Shown: piece by piece, positions 1-5,429 of the stretch
How the letters are laid out: each line of letters begins with the position of its first letter
Numbering within the stretch: the stretch's first letter is position 1
NCBI GenBank assembly: GCA_022796315.1
Contig: JAAWIL010000118.1
Span: 1 to 6,502 of the forward strand
From: Oscillibacter sp.
GTDB taxonomy: Bacteria > Bacillota > Clostridia > Oscillospirales > Oscillospiraceae
Direction of reading: 5' to 3'
Length of the DNA: 6,502 nucleotides
The notes under the pieces: generated by a model
The model's database searches: none
What the model was told of the DNA's origin: nothing
What the model saw: the letters and a program-made list of their open reading frames with translations, nothing else
Made by a program: the position numbers and the translations under genes

Positions 1-1
1 C

Positions 2-136
2 GAGCAGGTCAGCGAGGACCAGATGGTCATCCTGGCCCGGGACCTGGCCAAGAAGATCGAGGAGGAGATGGAGTACCCCGGTCAGATCAAGGTCCACGTC
101 CTGCGGGAGACCAAGGTAGTCGAATACGCCAAGTAA
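2..136 (+). CDS. rny: Ribonuclease Y, C-terminal end (partial)
   Basis: Only the last 44 residues and the TAA stop are in the window; the gene begins to the left. RNase Y is a membrane-anchored endoribonuclease (N-terminal helix and coiled coil, KH domain, HD catalytic domain) that starts mRNA decay in Firmicutes. The visible part is the tail after the HD domain. It carries the family's near-invariant ending, EYPGQIKVHVLRET followed by VVEYAK, preceded by an amphipathic stretch (ARDLAKKIEEEM). The catalytic HD and KH motifs lie outside, so integrity of the enzyme cannot be judged. An intrinsic terminator starts 12 nt after the stop, so the gene ends its transcription unit here. The family assignment rests on the C-terminal motif alone, but that motif is very characteristic. 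Confidence 0.93.
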   Translation, partial: EQVSEDQMVILARDLAKKIEEEMEYPGQIKVHVLRETKVVEYAK

Positions 137-147
137 TCATTCTTGTT

Positions 148-182
148 AAAAATCCTCCGGGGAATCCCTCCGGAGGATTTTT
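148..182 (+). terminator. Intrinsic terminator of rny
   Basis: A 13-bp perfect stem (AAAAATCCTCCGG, 148-160, with CCGGAGGATTTTT, 170-182) encloses a 9-nt loop. The stem ends in the U-tract that a Rho-independent terminator needs, and the opposite A-run would give the reverse strand some terminator activity too. It separates rny from the next transcription unit. Confidence 0.92.
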
Positions 183-230
183 ACGCGCTTTTTCAGAATG
201 CAAACAATTCGTAAATCTTCCGCCAAACCG

Positions 231-259
231 TTGACGGCAGGTGGGAAAACCCGTAAAAT
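231..259 (+). promoter_or_regulatory. Sigma-A-type promoter of the TPM-pspA operon
   Basis: TTGACG (231-236) and TAAAAT (254-259) match the -35 and -10 consensus in 5 of 6 bases each and are 17 nt apart, the optimal spacing. The upstream stretch 200-220 is AT-rich compared with its surroundings, as for an UP element. The start of transcription would be near 266, giving a leader of about 270 nt before the first gene that includes the whole structured element at 299-482. Strong by pattern; not tested experimentally. Confidence 0.75.
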
Positions 260-298
260 AGATTTCATAGGAAACCCATGGGCGCTTTGGCCCGCCGG

Positions 299-482
299 TT
301 GACTATAGTCACCGCAGTTGAAAAGAAGCAAATGCTTCTTTTCAACCCTGGGGCGCATAGGCGCCCCAGGGGCCGTGAAACGGCCTGACGGTGGTCTTCA
401 TAGACAAAACACGGCACATGGATGTGCCGGCGGCCTCGCACGCCTTGAAAATCGGATACCGATTTTCAAGTGTTTTGACTAT
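299..482 (+). other. Structured leader element: two adjacent four-way junctions
   Basis: This stretch is almost entirely self-complementary. Junction 1 has a closing stem 310-317/385-393 (one bulged A at 388) and three hairpins: 318-330/333-345 (13 bp), 346-356/361-371 (11 bp, loop ATAG) and 372-376/380-384 (5 bp, loop GAA). Junction 2 has a closing stem 400-411/471-482 (11 pairs, one A-A mismatch) and three hairpins: 412-419/422-429 (8 bp), 430-434/438-443 (5 bp, one bulged A) and 444-455/459-470 (12 bp). Neither junction has an unpaired base between helices. The octamer TTGACTAT at 299-306 can pair with 400-407, and the identical octamer at 475-482 pairs with the same strand, so the two outer pairings exclude each other. 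It lies downstream of the promoter at 231-259 and so should be transcribed as the leader of the TPM-pspA mRNA. It could be a cis-regulatory RNA, a transcribed palindromic repeat, or both. I recognise no named RNA family. There is no long U-tract, so a simple terminator is unlikely. Confidence 0.6.
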
Positions 483-543
483 ATAGATTAGATCGTTCCG
501 CCGGACCTGCTCTCCGGGCCGGGACTTTGAGAGGAAGATGCGC

Positions 544-1581
544 ATGGGCAGATCAGGAGGCGGGGGCCGCTCCGGCGGCGGTTTTCGCGGCGGCGGATTC
601 TCTGGGGGCTTCTCCGGTGGAAGCCGGTCCTCCGGGAGCTTCTCCGGCGGACGGGGCGGCGGACGGTCCAGGGGCCCTTCCGGCGGCATGGGCCCCGGAT
701 TCGGGGGCGGATTCGGCTATTCCCCTCGCGGCGTCCGCACCGGCCCCATCATCATCAACAACAGCCCCCGCTACGGCGGAGGCGGCCCCGGCGGTCCCCC
801 GGACCACCAAAACCGGAACACCGGCCGGGCCGCGGGCACCGTGATTCTGGTGGCGTGGCTGATCATCATCGCCGCCGCGCTGCTGCTTCTGCTGCCCTAC
901 CTGCGGGGCGGCGGGTCCGGCGGCGTCCAGCGCTCTACCCACCAGCGGGAACCGCTTCCCGCCTCTGCCGTAACGGAGACGGACTACTACACCGACGCGG
1001 ACGGCAGCTGGTTCAGCAACCGTGCCCAGCTGGAGAGCGGAATGCGGCAGTTCTACCGGGATACCGGCGTGCAGCCCTATCTGTACGTGCTGCCCAATGG
1101 CGCCACCACCTCCGGCAGCCGTCTCACGGAGATGGCCGAGGAGCTGTATTCCCAGCTCTTTACTGACGAGGGCCACTTCCTGCTGGTCTTCTGTGACGAC
1201 GGCTCCGGCTCCTTCCACTGCGGCTACGCCGTGGGCAGCCAGGCCAAGACCGTGATGGACAGCGAGGCCATCGCGATCCTGTCGGATTACTTAGACCGCT
1301 ATTACAGCGACTACTCCATCAGCGAGGAGGAGATTTTCTCCAACACCTTCGCCAAAACCGGGGAGCGGATCATGACCGTGACCAAGTCTCCCCTGCCGGT
1401 TGTGGCGGTGTGCCTGGCGGTGATCGTGGTGGCCCTGGTGGTGTTTGTCACCCTGAAAAAGCGCCGGGAGCAGCAGGAGCGGGCACGGCGGCAGACCGAG
1501 GAGATCCTGAAGACCCCCCTGGAGAAGTTCGGCGACCAGGAGATCGAGGACCTGGCCAGCAAGTATGAACAGGACCCATAA
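544..1581 (+). CDS. TPM-domain-like membrane protein with Gly/Ser/Arg-rich N-terminus
   Basis: Predicted 345-residue membrane protein. Residues 1-85 are low-complexity, made of Gly, Ser, Arg and Pro with RSGGG/FSGG-type repeats. A hydrophobic segment at about 99-119 (TVILVAWLIIIAAALLLLLP) is followed by a soluble domain (about 140-275) resembling the TPM fold (SWFSNRAQLESGMRQFYRDTGVQPYLYV in pieces, then a CDDGSGSFHCGYAVG region). A second membrane segment lies at about 283-303, then a basic tail (KKRREQQERARR). Positive charges place both ends inside and the TPM-like domain outside. TPM domains occur in envelope and stress proteins, some with phosphatase activity; no activity can be claimed here. 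The gene ends 24 nt before pspA, with no terminator between, so the two are one operon. An in-frame ATG at 538 is only 3 nt from the AGAGG (530-534), whereas ATG 544 has 9 nt, so 544 is preferred; using 538 would add two residues. Confidence 0.8.
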   Translation: MGRSGGGGRSGGGFRGGGFSGGFSGGSRSSGSFSGGRGGGRSRGPSGGMGPGFGGGFGYSPRGVRTGPIIINNSPRYGGGGPGGPPDHQNRNTGRAAGTVILVAWLIIIAAALLLLLPYLRGGGSGGVQRSTHQREPLPASAVTETDYYTDADGSWFSNRAQLESGMRQFYRDTGVQPYLYVLPNGATTSGSRLTEMAEELYSQLFTDEGHFLLVFCDDGSGSFHCGYAVGSQAKTVMDSEAIAILSDYLDRYYSDYSISEEEIFSNTFAKTGERIMTVTKSPLPVVAVCLAVIVVALVVFVTLKKRREQQERARRQTEEILKTPLEKFGDQEIEDLASKYEQDP

Positions 1582-1605
1582 CACAAGTTTGAGAGGAGTA
1601 CCACC

Positions 1606-2286
1606 ATGGCTATTTTAGAGCGTTTTACCGACATCATCAAGGCAAACATCAACGACCTTCTGGACAAGTGCGAGGACCCCGCCAAGATGATTGACCAGTA
1701 CCTGCGGAATCTGACGGAGGACCTGGCCGAGGTGAAGAAGGAGACCGCCGCCGTCATGGCGGAGGAGACCCGGGCCAAGCGGATGCTGGACGATAATGCC
1801 GCGGAGATCCGGCGTTACGAGGATCTGGCCCGCAAGGCGCTGACCGCAGGCAACGAGGACGACGCCCGGGTGTTCCTGGGCAAGAAGCAGCAGCTGAGCG
1901 AGAAGGCCGCCAGCCTCCAGGCCACCTACGACACCGCCCACGGCAACGCCCAGAAGATGCGGCAGATGCACGACAAGCTGGTGGGCGACATCGAGTCCCT
2001 CAACAGCCGCCGGGAGATGGTGAAGGCCAAGGTGGCCGTGGCCAAAACCCAGGAGCGGGTGAACAAGATCGGCGCCAGCGCCGAGAAGGCTGCCGGGGCC
2101 ATGAGCGCCTTTGAGCGGATGGAGCGGAAGGCCGACCAGATGCTGGACCAAGCCAACGCCATGGCGGAGCTGAACGCCGTGCCGGTGGACGAGGCCGCCG
2201 CCCTGGAGGCCAAGTACGCCTCCGCCGCCGGAGACAGCGCCGTGGACGACGAGCTGGCCAAGCTGAAAGCCGAACTGGGCATTTGA
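1606..2286 (+). CDS. pspA: PspA/IM30 family membrane-stress protein
   Basis: 226 residues, the normal length for PspA. The start MAILERFTDIIKANINDLLD is the membrane-inserting amphipathic helix of the family. It is followed by the conserved CEDPAKMIDQYLRNL segment and a long charged coiled coil (about 25-185), including TAGNEDDARVFLGKKQQL. A short terminal helix, DDELAKLKAELG, ends the protein. PspA/IM30/Vipp1 proteins are ESCRT-III-like peripheral proteins that polymerise on the inner face of damaged membranes. The GAGAGGAG ribosome site (1591-1598) lies 7 nt from ATG 1606. The gene follows the TPM-like membrane protein in one operon, which suggests that protein is its membrane partner or sensor (inference). 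It may equally be called a Vipp1- or LiaH-like member; no PspF or PspBC partner is visible. A palindromic repeat with terminator character begins directly after the TGA. Confidence 0.93.
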   Translation: MAILERFTDIIKANINDLLDKCEDPAKMIDQYLRNLTEDLAEVKKETAAVMAEETRAKRMLDDNAAEIRRYEDLARKALTAGNEDDARVFLGKKQQLSEKAASLQATYDTAHGNAQKMRQMHDKLVGDIESLNSRREMVKAKVAVAKTQERVNKIGASAEKAAGAMSAFERMERKADQMLDQANAMAELNAVPVDEAAALEAKYASAAGDSAVDDELAKLKAELGI

Positions 2287-2432
2287 CGCGCTGCGAAGCT
2301 CAGGTGATAGACCAAGCCCCTGCGACGGCAACTGAGCTGGTACTTCGTTGCCGTCGCAGGGGCTCAGATTTTTCACCCGGGCTCCGTGGCGCATAAAAAG
2401 TCTTTTTGGTTCTTTTGCCACAGAAAAAGAAC
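2287..2432 (+). repeat. Palindromic intergenic repeat, copy A
   Basis: The repeat starts at the base after the pspA stop. Its core is an 18-bp perfect stem (AGCCCCTGCGACGGCAAC 2315-2332 with 2347-2364, 14-nt loop). Outer arms at 2288-2301 and 2379-2392 are partly complementary. A second small palindrome lies at 2409-2416/2425-2432. The first 34 bases align without gaps to copy B (4358-4391) with 8 differences, and the order of core stem, CTCCGT-GCGC arm and T-rich end palindrome is the same. The arms are more decayed than in copy B. It lies between the convergent pspA and XRE genes. Confidence 0.8.
2315..2373 (+). terminator. Probable terminator of the TPM-pspA operon
   Basis: The 18-bp GC-rich stem at 2315-2332/2347-2364 is followed after four bases by TTTTT (2369-2373). 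The stem is strong, but the loop is long (14 nt) and the T-run short and slightly displaced, so termination is likely rather than certain. It is the core of repeat copy A and sits 29 nt after the pspA stop. Confidence 0.6.
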
Positions 2433-2462
2433 AGGAAAAAGGCAAAAAAGAACAGAAACAGG

Positions 2463-4193
2463 CTAGTGATTCACCACTCCGTCCGGATAGGGCCCCAAAA
2501 GATCCGTCAGCACAGGCCCCCGGTCCGTGTCCTGGAAGTACCCCACAAAGAGACTCCCGTCCTCCAGGTACAGATTCCGCTCCCCGGGGACGCCGCCGGT
2601 CTCCAGGGCCACCTCGCCGGCGCGGAAGATGTGCAACCGGTCATAGTACCATGTCAGCACCGTCTCCGGCGGAACCTCCGGCCCCGGCAGGACCGCCTCC
2701 TCCAGGGACAGGGGCGACCAGTCGTTGTCCAGCTCTTTCCAGGCGATGCGGAGACTTGGAATGCTGCCGGAGCCGCCGTAGTCCCTGCTGAAATCCGCGG
2801 TGAAGAAGCTCCGCTGGTTAAACCCGTCCGGCAAAGTGGAGAAGAGAACCCCAAACTCGTTGGCGAGGCAGTAACAGGTCTCCACCTTCCGTCCCGTCAA
2901 ACGGTACAGCTCCTGGAGGGCCAGATAGGCCTGCTGGCGGCGGCTAATCCGATACTCGCCGTTGTAAATCACACTCTCCGGGTCCAAGCCATCGAGGAGC
3001 GTTCCCACATCCCCAGTGATGAACTTCATCTTTGTCTCCACCACATCCAGGTAGTCCTGTGCCGAGAAATCCGTGACCGGAACCCGGGCCAGCACCCGGT
3101 CCCGCAGAAGATACCGGGTCAATACCGCGTCGTGGGAGTCCGTCACCACGAAGCCGCCCTTCTCCGGGGCAAAGGTGAGACGCACGTTGGAGAGCCCGTC
3201 GCCGGAGGGGTTCAGCATGTAGCGAAAGGCCCCCTCCTGCCCCGCCTCCGTGTCCACGATCTCGCAGAACAGGGGGATCTCGTCCACGGAGATGATCTCC
3301 AGCACGCCGTCCTCGTCCACATCGAACTCCACCGCGTTGGAGCCGGTGGTCATGAGGCCCGGGGTTCCGTCGGGCCGCTGGATGAAGTAGTAATCCAGGG
3401 TTCCGGCGGAGGCCCCGACGACGATAGAGAGCTTCCAGCCGCTGTGGCCCAGGACGTTGGCAAAGGGCTCCGCGGAGAAGGTCTCCAGGTAGCAGTTTTC
3501 CTCCGCCAGGCGGGTCAGAATCTGCCAGTTCAGGCGCCCGGCGCTGTCCGGCAGGGCGCAGAGCAGATAGAAATCATAGAAGGCGGACCCGTTTGAAAAG
3601 TACGGGTTCGTCTTCACCACGTTGAGCCAGACGGGAAAGTCCGCGTTGTCGAAGACGCCGCTCCAGAGGGATTCATCCTCCACCTGCATGGGATCGTCCA
3701 GGAAGGGTACCAAATCGGACGCGTACTCCCCCAGGGGGACGTCCCCAAAATCGAAGTCGTGGTCTGCCTGCAAAGGCAGGCTCTCCGGGAAGACCTCCGA
3801 CAGCGTGAGGGGGCGGTCCGCCGCCTGTCCGTCCGCCTGGGCCTCCGCCGAGGGAACCAGGGTGCCGGGGTGGGCCTGGCGCCACAGCACCGCCGCCAGG
3901 ACGGCGCACAGACCCAGGCACAGGACCGCCAGCACCGCCGCGGCCCATTTCCAGGGGCGGGTCCGGTCCGGTGGCTGGGCCTCCGCCGCCAGCTCCTCGT
4001 CAATGGCGGCCCAGGTCTCCGGCGGCACCTCCAGCACCTCCGACAGCCGCTCCAGCTTGCTCCGGGCGGGACGGGAGAGGTCCGCCTCCCACTTGCTGAC
4101 GGCCTGACGGGTGACGCCCAGGGCCTCCGCCAGCTGCTCCTGGGTCAGACGCTGGGCCTCCCGGGCCCGCTTGATGGTCTCTCCGTAAGTCAT
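2463..4193 (-). CDS. Membrane-anchored XRE-family regulator with large external domain
   Basis: Predicted 576 residues. Residues 1-55 form a Cro/C1-type helix-turn-helix (TIKRAREAQRLTQEQLAEAL, then GVTRQAVSKWEADLSRP). A short linker leads to one membrane helix at about 82-104 (KWAAAVLAVLCLGLCAVLAA), preceded by positive charges, so the DNA-binding end is inside. The remaining ~470 residues should be outside. They are acidic and aromatic, match no family I recognise, and contain a D-x-D-x-D-G-x-x-E loop at 291-299 (DVDEDGVLE) like calcium-binding loops. The design implies a one-component transmembrane sensor; the ligand is unknown. ATG 4193 is chosen because AGGAGG (4202-4207) is 8 nt away; ATG 4199 would leave 2 nt and add two residues. 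The gene has its own promoter and an operator-like palindrome, and is flanked by two copies of a palindromic repeat. Target genes are unknown; its own promoter is the likeliest. Confidence 0.82.
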   Translation of the reverse strand: MTYGETIKRAREAQRLTQEQLAEALGVTRQAVSKWEADLSRPARSKLERLSEVLEVPPETWAAIDEELAAEAQPPDRTRPWKWAAAVLAVLCLGLCAVLAAVLWRQAHPGTLVPSAEAQADGQAADRPLTLSEVFPESLPLQADHDFDFGDVPLGEYASDLVPFLDDPMQVEDESLWSGVFDNADFPVWLNVVKTNPYFSNGSAFYDFYLLCALPDSAGRLNWQILTRLAEENCYLETFSAEPFANVLGHSGWKLSIVVGASAGTLDYYFIQRPDGTPGLMTTGSNAVEFDVDEDGVLEIISVDEIPLFCEIVDTEAGQEGAFRYMLNPSGDGLSNVRLTFAPEKGGFVVTDSHDAVLTRYLLRDRVLARVPVTDFSAQDYLDVVETKMKFITGDVGTLLDGLDPESVIYNGEYRISRRQQAYLALQELYRLTGRKVETCYCLANEFGVLFSTLPDGFNQRSFFTADFSRDYGGSGSIPSLRIAWKELDNDWSPLSLEEAVLPGPEVPPETVLTWYYDRLHIFRAGEVALETGGVPGERNLYLEDGSLFVGYFQDTDRGPVLTDLLGPYPDGVVNH

Positions 4194-4215
4194 AGGCATA
4201 TCCTCCTTGTTTTTG

Positions 4216-4231
4216 TTTGAGGATACTCAAA
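4216..4231 (-). promoter_or_regulatory. Operator-like palindrome over the XRE promoter
   Basis: TTTGAG-GATA-CTCAAA is a perfect palindrome with 6-bp arms and a 4-bp centre, a usual size for an XRE dimer site. It overlaps the -10 box of the gene's predicted promoter and ends 22 bases upstream of the start codon. This is what a self-repressing helix-turn-helix gene would show. Binding is inferred, not shown. Confidence 0.5.
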
Positions 4232-4248
4232 ATCACCCTGAATGACAA
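4220..4248 (-). promoter_or_regulatory. Promoter of the XRE regulator gene
   Basis: Read on the minus strand, TTGTCA (4248-4243) and TATCCT (4225-4220) are separated by 17 nt. They match consensus in 5 of 6 and 4 of 6 bases. The transcript would start near 4213, leaving a short leader that holds the AGGAGG site at 4202-4207. Confidence 0.6.
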
Positions 4249-4357
4249 CCAACTTCGGCGCAACTTTTCAAAGTTGCGCCGTTTTTGCAAAAGCTCCGCC
4301 AAGGGGCTCTGCCCCCTGGACCCCCGCGGCCTTTGAAAAGGCCGGCGAAACTTTTTC
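4249..4357. repeat. Hairpin-rich intergenic tract left of repeat copy B
   Basis: No gene is supported between the XRE promoter and repeat B. The tract contains an 11-bp perfect hairpin (CGGCGCAACTT 4256-4266 with 4271-4281, loop TTCA) followed on the + strand by TTTTT (4282-4286), so it looks like an intrinsic terminator although no + strand gene precedes it. Next come a GGGG/CCCC-type hairpin near 4302-4318 and an 8-bp palindrome CGGCCTTT/AAAGGCCG (4327-4334/4337-4344). The proline-rich open frames here follow from the base composition. Short hairpins of this kind are common as dispersed repeats in Oscillospiraceae genomes (from general knowledge). Confidence 0.55.
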
Positions 4358-4502
4358 CGCGCTACGGAGTCCGGGTGAGAAACGAAGCCCCTGCGACGGC
4401 AACATCACTGGCCCTTCGTCGCCGTCGCAGGGGCCTGGTCCATCGCCAAACTCCGTAGCGCGTTAAAGTTCTTTTGGTCACTTTTCTTTCAAGAAAAGTG
4501 AC
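4358..4502 (+). repeat. Palindromic intergenic repeat, copy B
   Basis: This is a nested palindrome. Perfect 13-bp outer arms (CGCGCTACGGAGT 4358-4370 with 4450-4462) enclose a core stem GCCCCTGCGACGGC (4387-4400 with 4421-4434). Beyond the arms, AACTTT (4349-4354) and AAAGTT (4465-4470) extend the symmetry. A 12-bp palindrome (4477-4488/4491-4502) closes the element at the base next to the suf stop codon. Copy A at 2287-2432 has the same parts in the same order and orientation and nearly the same length (146 against 145 bases). The shape is that of a small non-coding palindromic element, but I see no clear target duplication. Confidence 0.8.
4477..4502 (-). terminator. Possible 3'-end hairpin of the suf operon
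   Basis: GTCACTTTTCTT and its exact complement are separated by 2 nt, so the stem starts at the first base after the smsB stop. On the minus strand it is not followed by a T-run, so it may protect the 3' end or mark processing rather than act as a classical terminator. Transcripts may read on into repeat B. Confidence 0.35.
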
Positions 4503-5429
4503 TTACGCCAGGAAGCCCTCCAGAATCTTCTCCTCCGCCTCCTCCGGCGTCAGGCCCAGGGTCTCCAGCTTCAGTAGCTGGTCCCCGGCAATCTTGCCGA
4601 TGGCCGCCTCGTGGACCAGCTGGGCCTCGGTGCAGTTGGCGGTGATGGCGGGGATGGACTTGATCTTGGCATCCCCCATGATGATCGAATCGCACTGCAC
4701 ATGACCAAAACAGGCGGCGTTGCCCACCATCCGGGGATAGAAGACCTGGCTGGAGCAGTCCTGGGCCACGGACCGGGAGATCACCCGGCCTCTGGCCCCT
4801 TCGCCGTCCAGGACGATCTCCATATCGCTCTCCGCCACCTGGTCCCCGTGGGTCAGGAGGCGCTCGGTGACCACCGCCTCGGCGTCCTTGCCGCAGATGA
4901 TCTTCGTGTCCCGCTTGGTGGAGTCAATGCCCCGAATCTGGACGGTCTCCATCTGGATGGAGGCGCCCTCCTCCAGGTAGACCACCGTCTGGGGGTTCAT
5001 GACCCGGCCGCCGGTTCCGTCGCCCTCGCCGTAGTGCTTCTCCGTGTACTTCACCTTGGAGTTCCGGCCCACGCGGAAGGTGTGGAGCCCCTCGTGGCGG
5101 GACTCCTGGGAGCCGCAGTTGTGGATGCCGCAGCCGGCCACGATGGTCACATCGCAGTTCTCCCCGATATAGAAGTCGTTGTAGACCATCTCCTGGATGC
5201 CGGGCTGGGTGATGATGACGGGGATGTGGCAGGTCTCCCCCACGGTGCCGTCCTTCACCCGGATATCAATGCCGCTCCTGCCGTCTTCCTTGCCGGTGAT
5301 CTCGATGTGCTCCGTGGACTGGCGGCCGTCACAGCCGCAGTCCTTGCGGATATTGAAGGCCCCCACGGGCTTGCCCACGAGGTCCGCGATCTTCTCCAGC
5401 AGTTCCCGGTCAATCTCGGTGTCCATCAT
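4503..5429 (-). CDS. sufB: SufB/SufD-family Fe-S scaffold (SmsB type)
   Basis: 308 residues, much shorter than E. coli SufB (~495) and close to the minimal SmsB form of anaerobes and archaea. The protein is a beta-helix scaffold on which iron-sulfur clusters are built together with the SufC ATPase. The N-terminus holds CGC (31-33). The centre has the Cys/His-rich AGCGIHNCGSQESRHEGLH (98-116). The C-terminal part has GHVQCDSIIMGDAK (242-255), whose Cys246 matches by position the essential Cys405 of E. coli SufB. VHEAAIGKI follows (272-280), with His273-Glu274 matching His433-Glu434. These equivalences come from remembered alignments. ATG 5429 overlaps the sufC stop as ATGA, with AAAGGAGG (5447-5440) 10 nt upstream; the in-frame ATG at 5462 lies inside sufC and has no site. 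No cysteine desulfurase or SufU is in view. Confidence 0.92.
   Translation of the reverse strand: MMDTEIDRELLEKIADLVGKPVGAFNIRKDCGCDGRQSTEHIEITGKEDGRSGIDIRVKDGTVGETCHIPVIITQPGIQEMVYNDFYIGENCDVTIVAGCGIHNCGSQESRHEGLHTFRVGRNSKVKYTEKHYGEGDGTGGRVMNPQTVVYLEEGASIQMETVQIRGIDSTKRDTKIICGKDAEAVVTERLLTHGDQVAESDMEIVLDGEGARGRVISRSVAQDCSSQVFYPRMVGNAACFGHVQCDSIIMGDAKIKSIPAITANCTEAQLVHEAAIGKIAGDQLLKLETLGLTPEEAEEKILEGFLA

Noticed and set aside
278..388. A 36-codon open frame (ATG 278 to TGA 386) inside the structured leader, possibly a leader peptide.
   Set aside because: It has only a weak AGGA-like site, begins about 12 nt after the predicted transcription start, and its codons are dictated by the palindromic arms. 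No attenuator with a U-tract follows.
299..482. CRISPR array or tRNA cluster as an explanation for the hairpin series.
   Set aside because: The hairpins differ in sequence and spacing, so there is no direct repeat-spacer pattern. None forms a cloverleaf with T-loop or anticodon features.
475..503. A second promoter starting at TTGACT (475-480).
   Set aside because: At 17 nt spacing the -10 position (498-503) is GC-rich and does not resemble TATAAT.
342..1218. Long minus-strand frames opposite the TPM-like gene, rich in Pro, Ala and Gly.
   Set aside because: They are antisense shadows of the repetitive Gly/Ser/Arg coding region, with no ribosome site or family resemblance.
1615..2445. A 276-codon minus-strand frame opposite pspA.
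   Set aside because: pspA is clearly coding on the + strand. The antisense protein is His/Leu/Gly-rich as expected from reading Glu/Lys/Ala codons backwards.
2406..3596. A 396-codon + strand frame opposite the XRE gene.
   Set aside because: The minus strand has a helix-turn-helix, a membrane segment, a good ribosome site and a promoter. The + frame has no recognisable domain or upstream site.
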